DNA of 64,000 nt from JADKAV01 sp963818505 (GCA_963818505.1 CAWFSJ010000005.1:1359678-1423677); one strand, 5' to 3'; positions 8,013-16,506 are shown, counted from the first letter of the stretch. A program made the numbers and translations. The notes: a model not told the origin generated them from the sequence alone.

Positions 8013-8671
8013 GGATCGCACGGACCCTGAACGGCCCTCCGGATGCCGGTCATGGGGGTTACGTGGCCGGCAGTTGTGCGGTTCGCCTGCCGGGAGATAC
8101 CGCCGATGTGTGGCTGCGCGCCCCGGCGCCCCTTGAGGTCGATCTCGAGGAGCGGCTCACCGGTGACCATTTCGAGATATGGCACGACGCGTTGCTCGTG
8201 GCACAGGCCGATCGTGGCGATATGTTGCCGGAGCCGATTCCCTTTGTCCCACTCGAGCGGGCCAGCGAGGCCCAGCAGGGCTTCGCTGGCGCTGTTCCGA
8301 ACCGTTACGAGACGTGCTTCGGCTGCGGACGGCTTCGTACCGATGGCCTCGGGATCCACCCGGGACCGGTCGGCAAGGGTGTCGTTGCCTGTGTGTGGCA
8401 TCCCCGCGGCCGCGTCGCGCAGGAGTGGGTGTGGACGGCACTGGATTGTGCCAGCGGCTGGGCGTGGCCGATCGGGGAGACCGACCTGGTGACCGGTCGG
8501 CTGACGGGCGGAATGCTGGTGGACGAGCCACTGGACCCGGTCGGGCCGTACGTGGTCGTCGGAGCCCAGTTGGGCGTTTCTGGGCGCAAGCACTTCTCCG
8601 CCTCGGCGCTCTTCACCGCTGCGGGGCTACGCGTGGCGTCGTTGAAGGCGACCTGGATCCGCACGGGTTGA
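8009..8671 (+). CDS. Hotdog-fold thioesterase-like protein coupled to menD
   Basis: A 220-residue protein whose start overlaps the menD stop by four bases. The centre contains RYETCFGCGRLRTDGLGI, close to the CFxCG...GL signature seen in a group of PaaI/hotdog-like proteins; the C-terminal half (WTALDCASGWAWP, GGMLVDEPL, ASALFTAAGLRVASLKATW) reads like the end of a hotdog domain. I infer an acyl-CoA thioesterase-like fold. Given its place inside the menaquinone cluster it could hydrolyse DHNA-CoA (the MenI step), but that is context-based. Other possibilities are a non-catalytic binding protein or an unrelated thioesterase. Confidence 0.6.
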   Translation: MRIARTLNGPPDAGHGGYVAGSCAVRLPGDTADVWLRAPAPLEVDLEERLTGDHFEIWHDALLVAQADRGDMLPEPIPFVPLERASEAQQGFAGAVPNRYETCFGCGRLRTDGLGIHPGPVGKGVVACVWHPRGRVAQEWVWTALDCASGWAWPIGETDLVTGRLTGGMLVDEPLDPVGPYVVVGAQLGVSGRKHFSASALFTAAGLRVASLKATWIRTG

Positions 8672-8712
8672 TCTGCGGCGCCGTGCATTCGCCGGGCGCC
8701 CGACCGCGGGCG

Positions 8713-9909
8713 TCACTGCGCAGTCAGGGCCCAGCGCATCGCGGCCAGTTTGGACTCCGACTCGGCGAACTCCGACTGTGGGTCGGACCCGGCCACGATC
8801 CCGCACCCCGCGTACAACTCGATGCCATCGGGTCCCAGTTGTCCGCAGCGAAGCGCGATGCCGAACTCGCCGTCGCCGTTGGCGTCGAACCAACCGACCG
8901 GCCCGGCGTACCGGCCGCGATCGAGCCCCTCGTGGCGCAGGATGTACTGCAGCGCGCGCTCAGTGGGCGTGCCGCACACCGCGGCTGTCGGGTGCAGGGC
9001 GCCGGCGATGGCCACCACTGAGGTGTCATCCACAAGCATCGCGTGCACGTCGGTGGCCAAGTGCTGCACGTTGGCCAGCCGCAGCACACTCGGCTGCGCG
9101 GGTACCTCAAGGTCGGTGCAGTGCGTTCCCAGGGCCTGGGCCACGGACGTCACGGCGTACGCGTGTTCCTCGCGGGCCTTCTGGGACGCCACCATGCCGT
9201 CTGCCAACTGTCCGCTCTCACGGTCGTCCGTGGAACGTGGCACGGTGCCTGCGAGCACCCGGGACATGACCTGCTCGCCCGTGCGCCGGACAAGCAGTTC
9301 CGGGGTCGCTCCGATCAGCCCGTGGACGCTGAAGGTCCAGCAGTCCGCATACCTGTCGGCCAGACGGGCCAAGGTCGCGTGCACATCGATATGACCAGTC
9401 AGCCGGACACCGCGGGCCAGGACGACCTTGTCGAACACCCCAGCCGAGATGTCCTCGACCGCTGCGGCCACGATCGCCCGATAGTGCTCGCCGTCAGGGT
9501 CTGGTTCGCTCAGTTGCCCGTCGGCGCCGACCGGCTCCTGGGTCGGCGAGCTCGGGGTGATCGTGGTGATCCACGCCTTGCCATCTCGCCGTCCGGCGAT
9601 AGTTCCCGGAACGGTGATCACGGACTCGTCGTCGGCGTCGAAGGAAAAAGAGGCAAACGCAACGGGTCCGGTGCCGGGGGCCATGACTTCGTCGTCGATG
9701 GCTGCCGACTCGCAGAAGCGTGTCCACCAACGCTGTGCGCGTGCGAACCGCTCTGGGCCCCGGACTGTGGTGGTGGCTGCTACGTCCCAGCCCACGAGGC
9801 CGTCCCCCTCATGGACCCAGCTCAAAGGGGTCGCACCGGCAGGGATCAGTGAGAGCAATTCGGACGGTTCAACCAAGCGCGTGCGCACCTGAACCGGCGA
9901 ATCTGTCAC
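8713..9909 (-). CDS. menF: Isochorismate synthase (MenF/EntC family)
   Basis: Chorismate-binding enzyme that converts chorismate to isochorismate, the substrate of MenD. Family blocks are visible: VFDKVVLARGVRL with the conserved lysine, GATPELLVRR, SRVLAGTVPR, the HLATDVHAML block, ALHPTAAVCGTP and the C-terminal GCGIVAGSDPQSEFAESE metal-binding region. The frame stays open to 9987, but the GTG at 9909 is a reasonable start with a GGGAGG directly before it; the exact start is uncertain. It is divergent from menG, with only about 70 bp between, so the two promoters must share this gap. Salicylate or siderophore synthesis is an unlikely alternative given the neighbours. Confidence 0.9.
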   Translation of the reverse strand: MTDSPVQVRTRLVEPSELLSLIPAGATPLSWVHEGDGLVGWDVAATTTVRGPERFARAQRWWTRFCESAAIDDEVMAPGTGPVAFASFSFDADDESVITVPGTIAGRRDGKAWITTITPSSPTQEPVGADGQLSEPDPDGEHYRAIVAAAVEDISAGVFDKVVLARGVRLTGHIDVHATLARLADRYADCWTFSVHGLIGATPELLVRRTGEQVMSRVLAGTVPRSTDDRESGQLADGMVASQKAREEHAYAVTSVAQALGTHCTDLEVPAQPSVLRLANVQHLATDVHAMLVDDTSVVAIAGALHPTAAVCGTPTERALQYILRHEGLDRGRYAGPVGWFDANGDGEFGIALRCGQLGPDGIELYAGCGIVAGSDPQSEFAESESKLAAMRWALTAQ

Positions 9910-9980
9910 CTCCCAAGGGTAGGCCCGCCGAACCTGCGGCGCGAGGGCGAGGGGTGGGACGGCTCTGAGAGACTGGGCTG

Positions 9981-10670
9981 GTGACACGTGCCGAACTCGA
10001 CAAACAGCCAGCAGACGTCGCGGGCATGTTCGACCGGGTGGCCCGGCGCTACGACCTCACCAACGACGTCCTCGCGTTCGGCCAGACCCGCACCTGGCGG
10101 CGCCTGGTGGCCGATGCTCTCAACGCGGGGCCCGGGCTGCGCATCCTGGATCTGGCCGCAGGCACTGGCACGAGTAGCCAAGCCTTCGCTGATCGTGGTT
10201 CCCAGGTGGTGCCGTGCGACTTCTCCTTGGGCATGCTGCAGGTCGGTGTCCAGCGACTGCCCCACTTGCCCTTTGTCGCCGGCGACGGCATGGCGCTGCC
10301 TTTCGCCGACGACTCCTTCGACGCGGTGACGATCTCGTTCGGCCTGCGCAACATCCACGACCCGGTCAAGGGCTTGCAGGAGATGCACCGGGTGACCCGC
10401 CCGGGGGGACGGTTGGTGGTTTGTGAGTTCTCCAGTCCGACCTGGGCGCCCTTGCGCACGGTGTACCTCGAGTACCTGATGAAGGCGTTGCCAGCCGTGG
10501 CGAAACGGGTCTCCAGTAACGCTGCTGCTTATGAGTACTTGGCCGAGTCCATCGCCGAATGGCCCGACCAGCGGGCACTCGCGGGGTTGCTGCAGGACAC
10601 AGGTTGGACAAATGTGGCGTGGCGCAACCTCTCAGGGGGGATCGTCGCGCTGCACAGAGGGGTAGCCTGA
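9981..10670 (+). CDS. ubiE: Demethylmenaquinone methyltransferase MenG/UbiE
   Basis: S-adenosylmethionine-dependent C-methyltransferase for the last step of menaquinone synthesis. The 229-residue protein begins at GTG 9981 and shows the UbiE/COQ5 landmarks: MFDRVARRYDLTNDVLAFGQTR with the first family signature, the SAM-binding loop ILDLAAGTGTSS, the second signature around FGLRNIHDPVKGLQEMHRV, and RPGGRLVVCEFSSP. It is divergent from the isochorismate synthase and is followed about 30 bp later by a lipoprotein gene. Confidence 0.95.
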   Translation: MTRAELDKQPADVAGMFDRVARRYDLTNDVLAFGQTRTWRRLVADALNAGPGLRILDLAAGTGTSSQAFADRGSQVVPCDFSLGMLQVGVQRLPHLPFVAGDGMALPFADDSFDAVTISFGLRNIHDPVKGLQEMHRVTRPGGRLVVCEFSSPTWAPLRTVYLEYLMKALPAVAKRVSSNAAAYEYLAESIAEWPDQRALAGLLQDTGWTNVAWRNLSGGIVALHRGVA

Positions 10671-10703
10671 GTGCGTTCAATCAGGCGAACCGGGAGTGGG
10701 TCC

Positions 10704-11366
10704 ATGCGGATTTCAGTAGTGATGGCGGGTGCAGCGTTGGTGCTGGGCCTGGCCGGATGTTCGGGTAGCGCGGAGGTAAGCACAGAATCCGCGTCACCGG
10801 CGGCGAGCGCGGAGCAGTCCGTGCCCGCGAATGCCCAGACGTACACAAGTGACAAGTACGGGTTCAGTTTCCAGTACGCGCCGCCCTTCGAGGAGAAGAG
10901 CGACGTGACTCTGGACGCTGAGAGTGGTGCCAGCAGCGCGGATTCGGTAGCAGTGTTCGACACCGAAGGCACCCAGGTGGGTGGTCAGTACCGCGACGCG
11001 TTCGTGGTCAACGTCTACGAGCTGAACACGGAGATCACCTCGGAGAACCTCGGTGAGGTGCAGACCGAACTCGAGCAGACCGTCATCCCGCAGCTCGAGG
11101 CCAGTAGCGAGAACATGCAGATCTCCGAACTGAGCCCGGCCAGCATCAATGGCGTCGACGGGTTCAGCGCGGATGCCACGTTCGACGTGGAGGGCACCGC
11201 GATGACCTCGCAGTTGTACTTCTTGTTCGACGGGGCGATCGAGTACCAGCTGTTGACCCAGTCGGCCACTGACCGGTGGACCGAACTGCAGCCCACGTTC
11301 GACCAGATGGTGAACTCCTTCACGGTGTCCGCGCCTGCGGAAACCGCTGAGTCACCGGCCTCCTGA
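10704..11366 (+). CDS. Putative lipoprotein, PsbP/DUF1795-like
   Basis: A 220-residue secreted protein from the ATG at 10704, chosen because it is preceded by a purine-rich GGGAGTGGG and starts directly with a signal peptide. The lipobox is LAGC (cleavage before the cysteine at about residue 19), followed by a Ser/Ala/Glu-rich linker. The mature part begins with TYTSDKYGFSFQYAPPFE, a pattern resembling PsbP-like or DUF1795 domains, and has a conserved-looking GVDGFSADATF stretch. It sits between menG and the nuo operon; the hairpin after its stop suggests a transcription unit ending here. Function unknown. Confidence 0.75.
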   Translation: MRISVVMAGAALVLGLAGCSGSAEVSTESASPAASAEQSVPANAQTYTSDKYGFSFQYAPPFEEKSDVTLDAESGASSADSVAVFDTEGTQVGGQYRDAFVVNVYELNTEITSENLGEVQTELEQTVIPQLEASSENMQISELSPASINGVDGFSADATFDVEGTAMTSQLYFLFDGAIEYQLLTQSATDRWTELQPTFDQMVNSFTVSAPAETAESPAS

Positions 11367-11376
11367 GCCGGGCAGC

Positions 11377-11402
11377 GGTGGCGGTCCTTCGGGGCCGCCA
11401 CC
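11377..11402 (+). terminator. Strong hairpin terminator after the lipoprotein gene
   Basis: An 11-bp stem GGTGGCGGTCC / GGGCCGCCACC (one G-U pair) closes a stable TTCG tetraloop 10 bp after the lipoprotein stop. There is no clear T-run, as is common for high-GC actinobacterial terminators. It separates the men/lipoprotein unit from the nuo operon. Confidence 0.75.
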
Positions 11403-11449
11403 GGCGTGCTCGGTGGCTGGTGGCACGACTTAGACTCGTCGGGGACGCT

Positions 11450-11465
11450 CGTGAACGCGTTCACA
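11450..11465. promoter_or_regulatory. Rex-type (redox) operator upstream of the nuo operon
   Basis: The perfect 14-bp palindrome GTGAACGCGTTCAC (11451-11464) extends on the right to ...CACA, so the 16-mer CGTGAACGCGTTCACA differs at one base from the Rex operator known from Streptomyces (TGTGAACGCGTTCACA). Rex senses NADH/NAD+ and represses respiratory genes, including nuo, in that genus. A -10-like TAGACT lies 15 bp upstream (11431-11436), so the site would overlap the transcription start. No rex gene is in the window, so the regulator is inferred. Confidence 0.75.
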
Positions 11466-11475
11466 AGGAGTGCGG

Positions 11476-11595
11476 ATGGCCAGCGACGCCCATGGCGAAA
11501 GTGGCATCAACGCCATGAACCGGACAGCGTCCGACTCGATGGACACCTGCGCGGGGCGTGCCCCTAGGATTGTCCCGATCGGAAGGAGACGATAG
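11476..11595 (+). CDS. Possible 39-codon leader peptide before nuoA
   Basis: A short open frame begins at ATG 11476, preceded at a good distance by AAGGAG (11465-11470), and ends with TAG two bases before the nuoA ATG, covering the nuoA ribosome-binding site (AAGGAG at 11583). It encodes 39 residues ending in an arginine-rich tail (PIGRRR). It lies just after the Rex-like operator. Position and ribosome-binding site suggest it could be translated and affect nuoA initiation, but its composition is not distinctive and I do not recognise a family. Confidence 0.35.
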   Translation: MASDAHGESGINAMNRTASDSMDTCAGRAPRIVPIGRRR

Positions 11596-11597
11596 CG

Positions 11598-11960
11598 ATG
11601 GGCAATGTGTACCTTCCCATCCTGATCCTGGGACTTCTGGCTTTTGCATTCGCGGCCTTCAGCGTCGGCGTTGCCAGCCTCACCGGTCCTAAGCGCTACA
11701 ACCGCGCGAAGATGGACGCCTACGAGTGCGGCATCGAGCCCACCCCGCAGCCCATCGGCCGCGGCAAGTTCCCGGTGAAGTACTACTTGACGGCGATGTT
11801 GTTCATCATCTTCGACATCGAGATCGTGTTCCTCTACCCGTGGGCTGTCGCGTTCGACCAGTTGGCGGCGTTCGGGTTGATCGAGATGCTGTTGTTCATC
11901 GCGACCCTGCTGGTGGTCTACGCATATGTGTGGCGCCGCCACGGTTTGGAGTGGGACTGA
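11598..11960 (+). CDS. nuoA: NADH-quinone oxidoreductase subunit A
   Basis: Small membrane subunit of the proton-pumping arm of complex I, 120 residues with three helices. The conserved loop YECGIEPTPQPIGRGKFPVKYY, here split by no indels, and FDIEIVFLYPWA are diagnostic. The start has AAGGAG at a good distance. First gene of the nuo operon, downstream of the Rex-like operator; its stop TGA overlaps the nuoB ATG. Confidence 0.97.
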   Translation: MGNVYLPILILGLLAFAFAAFSVGVASLTGPKRYNRAKMDAYECGIEPTPQPIGRGKFPVKYYLTAMLFIIFDIEIVFLYPWAVAFDQLAAFGLIEMLLFIATLLVVYAYVWRRHGLEWD

Positions 11961-12514
11961 TGGGCATCGAGGAGAAACTGCCGAGTGGCGTTCTGCTGAC
12001 GACCGTTGAGGCGGTTGCCGGGTACGCACGTAAGGGCTCGCTGTGGCCGGCCACGTTCGGTTTGGCCTGCTGCGCCATCGAGATGATGGCCACCGGCGCC
12101 CCGCGTTACGACCTCGCCCGTTTCGGCATGGAGGTGTTCCGCGCCTCGCCGCGCCAGGCCGACCTCATGATCGTGGCCGGTCGGGTGAGTCAGAAGATGG
12201 CACCGGTTCTGCGCCAGATCTACGACCAGATGCCCAACCCCAAGTGGGTGCTGGCAATGGGAGTGTGTTCGTCCAGCGGTGGGATGTTCAACAACTACGC
12301 GATCGTGCAGGGTGTGGATCACGTGGTTCCCGTCGACATGTACCTGCCGGGTTGCCCGCCGCGTCCCGAGATGCTCATCGACGCGATCCTGAAGATCCAC
12401 GACCAGATCCAGCACACCAAACTCGGCGCCAACCGCGAGCGTGAGGTCCTGGAACTGGAGTCCCAAGCGATGGCCGCCGTCCCCACCGAACAGATGAAGG
12501 GCCTCATGCGGTGA
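11960..12514 (+). CDS. nuoB: NADH-quinone oxidoreductase subunit B
   Basis: Peripheral-arm subunit that binds iron-sulfur cluster N2, which passes electrons to the quinone. The ATG at 11960 overlaps the nuoA stop (TGATG), giving 184 residues. The cysteine pair is visible in GLACCAIEMM, the third ligand in MGVCSSSGGMF and the fourth in LPGCPPRPE, so all four N2 ligands are present. Compare the shorter NuoB-like protein encoded at 42533-42868. The stop overlaps the nuoC start. Confidence 0.97.
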   Translation: MGIEEKLPSGVLLTTVEAVAGYARKGSLWPATFGLACCAIEMMATGAPRYDLARFGMEVFRASPRQADLMIVAGRVSQKMAPVLRQIYDQMPNPKWVLAMGVCSSSGGMFNNYAIVQGVDHVVPVDMYLPGCPPRPEMLIDAILKIHDQIQHTKLGANREREVLELESQAMAAVPTEQMKGLMR

Positions 12515-13221
12515 GTGAGAACACCGAGAACCCCGGTGGCGACGACATCGTCCCGGCCGGCACCGAGACACTCGAGGTCCTGTCCACCGGTCAAGGCGCG
12601 TTCGGGGTCAGCGGCACGCCGGACGTCAGTGGCTACGGCGGGCTGAGCCGCACGACCCACGCGGCACCGGCCGCGACCCGCCCATACGGCAGTTGGTTCG
12701 ACGCTGCTCTGGACACCCTGCAGGACACGATGGGCACCGACTTCGGCCCGGCGGTGTCCAAGGTCATCATCGAACACGACCAGTTGCGACTGGAGGTCTC
12801 ACGCGAGCACCTCTTGAGTTTCATGCAGGTCCTGCGCGACCATCCTGACCTGCGCTTCGAGATGTGCCTGGGTGCCAGCGGTGTCCATTGGCCGCAGGAC
12901 ACCGGCTCGGAACTGCACGTGCACTACCCGATGCTTTCCATGACGCACAACCGGCGGCTGTCCGTCGAGGTCACCTGCCCCGACGAGGATCCCCACATCC
13001 CGTCGATCGTGGGGATCTACCCGGGCAACAACTGGCACGAGCGGGAGACCTTCGACTTCTTCGGTGTGGTCTTCGACGGGCACCCCGGCCTGACGCGCAT
13101 CGAGATGCCCGACGACTGGGTGGGCCATCCCCAGCGCAAGGACTATCCGCTGGGCGGCATCCCCGTGGAGTACAAGGGCGCGACGATTCCACCACCTGAC
13201 GACCGCCGGGAGTACAAGTGA
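12511..13221 (+). CDS. nuoC: NADH-quinone oxidoreductase subunit C
   Basis: 30-kDa peripheral-arm subunit of complex I, 236 residues, starting with GTG in a four-base overlap with nuoB. The first 60 residues are an extra acidic, low-complexity N-terminal extension; the domain proper begins around residue 70. The family signature NWHERETFDFFGVVFDGHP and the C-terminal DDWVGHPQRKDYPLGG are clear. It overlaps nuoD by four bases. Confidence 0.96.
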   Translation: MSENTENPGGDDIVPAGTETLEVLSTGQGAFGVSGTPDVSGYGGLSRTTHAAPAATRPYGSWFDAALDTLQDTMGTDFGPAVSKVIIEHDQLRLEVSREHLLSFMQVLRDHPDLRFEMCLGASGVHWPQDTGSELHVHYPMLSMTHNRRLSVEVTCPDEDPHIPSIVGIYPGNNWHERETFDFFGVVFDGHPGLTRIEMPDDWVGHPQRKDYPLGGIPVEYKGATIPPPDDRREYK

Positions 13222-14555
13222 GCGAAGAGGTCATCTACGAGACGGCCGATGAGGCCGGCGCCTACGACACCACCGAGGGCAAGGTCTTCAACGTCAGCGG
13301 TGGGGACTGGGCCGAAGTCGAGGGTGATGAGGGCATTGCGCAGCGGGTCGTGGTCAACATGGGACCCCAGCACCCCTCCACACACGGCGTGCTTCGCCTG
13401 ATCCTCGAACTCGACGGCGAGAACGTCACGCAGGCTCGTTCCGGCATCGGCTACCTGCACACCGGCATCGAGAAGAACATGGAGTTCCGCACGTGGACCC
13501 AGGGGGTCACCTATGTGACCCGCATGGACTACCTGGCGCCGATCTTCAACGAGACGGCCTATTGCCTCGGGGTGGAGAAACTGCTCGGAATCACCGATCA
13601 GATCCCCGATCGGGCCACGGTCATCCGCGTGATGCTCATGGAGCTCAACCGGATCTCCTCGCACCTGGTGTGCCTGGCCACCGGCGGCATGGAACTCGGC
13701 GCCCTTACGGCGATGACCTTCGGCTTCCGGGAGCGCGAGTACATCCTCGACGTTCTGGAGACGATCACCGGGCTGCGCATGAACCACGCGTTCATCCGTC
13801 CCGGCGGTCTGGCCCAGGACCTGCCCGAAGGCGCCGAGCAGCAGGTCGTCGACCTGGTGAAGTACCTGCGCAAGCGGCTGCCCGACACGGTCAATCTGCT
13901 GGTCGACAACTCCATCTGGGTTTCGCGCACCGAAGGGGTGGGCTACCTCGACCTCACCGGGTGCATCGCCCTGGGCATGACCGGGCCCGTTCTGCGATCC
14001 ACCGGCTACCCGTGGGATCTGCGCAAGATGGCGCCGTACTGCAACTACGAGGACTACGAGTTCGAGGTGGTCACGCAGACCTCCTGTGACGCCTACGGCC
14101 GATTCCTGATCCGCCTCGGCGAGATGCAGCAGAGTCTCAACATCGTCGAGCAGTGTCTGGAGAAGCTGCGCCCGGGCCCGGTGATGGTCGAGGACAAGAA
14201 GATCGCCTGGCCGGCACAGCTGGCGATCGGCTCCGACGGGATGGGCAACTCCCTGGAACACATCCGTCACATCATGGGTCAGTCCATGGAGGCGCTCATC
14301 CACCACTTCAAACTGGTGACCGAGGGGTTCCGGGTGCCTGCTGGGCAGGCTTACGTCTCGATCGAGGCACCGCGTGGCGAACTGGGCGTGCACATCGTCT
14401 CCGACGGCGGCACGCGGCCATACCGGGTTCACTTCCGTGACCCGTCCTTCAACAACCTGCAGGCCGTCCCAGCGATGAGCGAGGGCGGCCAGGTCGCTGA
14501 CGTGGTGGCGGCCGTGGCAAGCATCGACCCCGTGATGGGTGGAGTGGATCGCTGA
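13218..14555 (+). CDS. nuoD: NADH-quinone oxidoreductase subunit D
   Basis: 49-kDa subunit forming part of the quinone-binding site together with NuoB. It has 445 residues, normal length after a short acidic N-terminal extension. The conserved MGPQHPSTHGVLR segment, which carries the quinone-site histidine, GYLHTGIEKNME, and the C-terminal EAPRGELGVHIVSDG and DPVMGGVDR blocks are all present. The stop overlaps the nuoE ATG by one base. Confidence 0.97.
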   Translation: MSEEVIYETADEAGAYDTTEGKVFNVSGGDWAEVEGDEGIAQRVVVNMGPQHPSTHGVLRLILELDGENVTQARSGIGYLHTGIEKNMEFRTWTQGVTYVTRMDYLAPIFNETAYCLGVEKLLGITDQIPDRATVIRVMLMELNRISSHLVCLATGGMELGALTAMTFGFREREYILDVLETITGLRMNHAFIRPGGLAQDLPEGAEQQVVDLVKYLRKRLPDTVNLLVDNSIWVSRTEGVGYLDLTGCIALGMTGPVLRSTGYPWDLRKMAPYCNYEDYEFEVVTQTSCDAYGRFLIRLGEMQQSLNIVEQCLEKLRPGPVMVEDKKIAWPAQLAIGSDGMGNSLEHIRHIMGQSMEALIHHFKLVTEGFRVPAGQAYVSIEAPRGELGVHIVSDGGTRPYRVHFRDPSFNNLQAVPAMSEGGQVADVVAAVASIDPVMGGVDR

Positions 14556-15205
14556 TGGCACTGACTGAGAAGACCCGGGCGGAGATGGTCGAGCTGGCCT
14601 CGCGCTACCCGCACGCGCGCAGCGCAGTGCTGCCGATGCTGCACCTCGTGCAGGCCAATGACGGGTACGTCACCGCTGAGGGCATCATCATGTGCGCCGA
14701 GGTGCTGGGCCTGACCACCGCCGAGGTCAAGGCCGTGGCGAGTTTCTACACGATGTTCAAGGACGAGCCCGTCGGGGAGTACCACATCGGGGTCTGCGTG
14801 AACCCGGGCTGCGGAATCCTCGGTGGGGATGCGATTTGGGACACGCTCACCGGCGAGCTGGAGGTCGGAAACGACGAGGTTACGCAGGACGGCAAGATCT
14901 CGCTGGAACGCATCGAGTGCCAGGCGGCATGTACACACGCACCGGTGATGACGGCCAACTGGGAGTTCATGGACAACATGACCCCTACCTCGGCGAGGCA
15001 ATTGGTGGAGGACCTGCGTGCGGGACGCGAGGTCAAGTCGACCCGCGGCCCTGTAATCCGGGATTTCAAGGCGACTGAGCGCACGTTGTCCGGGATCGAG
15101 GACGACGGTCTGGGCGAGGTGCCAGCGACCGACGACCTCATGCTGGCCGGCCTGAAGTACGCGAAGGAACACGGCATGGCTGCTCCGGATGCGGAGGTCA
15201 TCTGA
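14555..15205 (+). CDS. nuoE: NADH-quinone oxidoreductase subunit E
   Basis: 24-kDa subunit with the thioredoxin-like fold that binds [2Fe-2S] cluster N1a in the NADH-oxidising module. The four cysteines are visible as CVNPGC and CQAAC. At 216 residues it is somewhat longer than the E. coli protein because of a C-terminal tail. Start and stop each overlap a neighbour by one base (nuoD, nuoF). Confidence 0.96.
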   Translation: MALTEKTRAEMVELASRYPHARSAVLPMLHLVQANDGYVTAEGIIMCAEVLGLTTAEVKAVASFYTMFKDEPVGEYHIGVCVNPGCGILGGDAIWDTLTGELEVGNDEVTQDGKISLERIECQAACTHAPVMTANWEFMDNMTPTSARQLVEDLRAGREVKSTRGPVIRDFKATERTLSGIEDDGLGEVPATDDLMLAGLKYAKEHGMAAPDAEVI

Positions 15206-16506
15206 TGGCATTGACACCGGTCATCACCGCCCACTGGGACGAACCTGACTCCTTCACGCTCGACGGCTACCGCCGCAACGGCGGGTACAAGGCGCTGGGC
15301 AAAGCACTGCAGATGGATCCGGACGCGGTCATCGCGACCGTCAAGGATTCGGGACTGCGTGGCCGCGGTGGAGCGGGTTTCCCGACAGGTCTGAAGTGGA
15401 GCTTCGTGCCACAGAACGACGGCAAGCCGCACTACCTGGTGGTCAACGCCGACGAGTCCGAGCCTGGGGCCTGCAAGGACATCCCGATCATGCTGGCCAA
15501 CCCGCATGCGCTCATCGAGGGGATCATCATCACCTCGTACGCGATTCGGGCCGACCACGCCTTCATCTACATCCGAGGTGAGGTTCCGCACGTCATCCGC
15601 CGGGTGTTCGCAGCGGTGCGCGAAGCACGCGAGGCCGGCTACCTCGGCGACAACATCGCCGGCAGCGGCTTCAACCTCAACCTGGTGGTCCATGCCGGTG
15701 CCGGTGCCTACATCTGTGGCGAGGAGACCGCGCTTCTGGACTCCCTGGAGGGAAGGCGTGGGCAGCCACGCCTCAAGCCCCCGTTCCCTGCCGTGGCCGG
15801 TCTCTACGCCTGTCCGACGGTTGTCAACAACGTCGAGACCATCGCGAACGTCCCGTACATCGTCAACAACGGCGTGGACTGGTTCCGGTCCTTCGGCACG
15901 GAGAAGTCGCCGGGCTTCAAGGTGTTCGCGATCTCAGGGCACGTGGCTCGTCCGGGCATCTACGAGGCACCGTTGGGAACCCCCATGGCCGAGTTGCTGG
16001 ACTACGCCGGCGGCGTGAGGGAGGGCCACGAACTGAAGTTCTGGCTGCCCGGCGGGTCATCGGTGCCGATGCTGACGCCGGCCCACCTGGACACCCCGAT
16101 GACCTACGAGGCGATCGCCGAGGCCGGGTCCATGCTCGGCACAGGTACGCCCATGGTTTTCGACGAGACGACCTCGGTCGTGCGTGCGGTCACCGGCTGG
16201 CTCGACTTCTACAAGCACGAGTCCTGCGGCAAGTGCACCCCGTGCCGGGAGGGGAACTGGTTCATCCACGATCTGCTGCACCGGTTCGACTCCGGGCGCG
16301 GGGAGCGCCAGCAGTTGCAGATCCTCGACGACGTCTGCGGTCAGATCCTCGGCCGTTCGTTCTGTGCGCTCGGCGACGCCGCGGCCACCCCGTTCCCGGC
16401 GGCCATGAAGTACTTCGCAGATGAGTTCGAAGCCGGAACCAGTACCGCCAGCAGCGTGGCGTTCGACCCAGCAGCCAGCACGGTGTTCAGTGAGGTGACC
16501 GCATGA
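15205..16506 (+). CDS. nuoF: NADH-quinone oxidoreductase subunit F
   Basis: 51-kDa flavoprotein that oxidises NADH. The 433-residue sequence contains the nucleotide-binding loop GLRGRGGAGFPTGLKW, the FMN-binding region GAGAYICGEETALLDSLEG, and the N3 cluster ligands in ESCGKCTPCREG with a downstream cysteine in GRSFCALG. The gene overlaps nuoE by one base and nuoG by four. Confidence 0.97.
   Translation: MALTPVITAHWDEPDSFTLDGYRRNGGYKALGKALQMDPDAVIATVKDSGLRGRGGAGFPTGLKWSFVPQNDGKPHYLVVNADESEPGACKDIPIMLANPHALIEGIIITSYAIRADHAFIYIRGEVPHVIRRVFAAVREAREAGYLGDNIAGSGFNLNLVVHAGAGAYICGEETALLDSLEGRRGQPRLKPPFPAVAGLYACPTVVNNVETIANVPYIVNNGVDWFRSFGTEKSPGFKVFAISGHVARPGIYEAPLGTPMAELLDYAGGVREGHELKFWLPGGSSVPMLTPAHLDTPMTYEAIAEAGSMLGTGTPMVFDETTSVVRAVTGWLDFYKHESCGKCTPCREGNWFIHDLLHRFDSGRGERQQLQILDDVCGQILGRSFCALGDAAATPFPAAMKYFADEFEAGTSTASSVAFDPAASTVFSEVTA

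Noticed and set aside
11451..11464. The GTGAACGCGTTCAC palindrome as part of the 68-bp repeat family, which also has ACGCGT at its centre
   Set aside because: Only the ACGCGT core is shared; the GTTAG arms are absent and the sequence matches a Rex operator instead.
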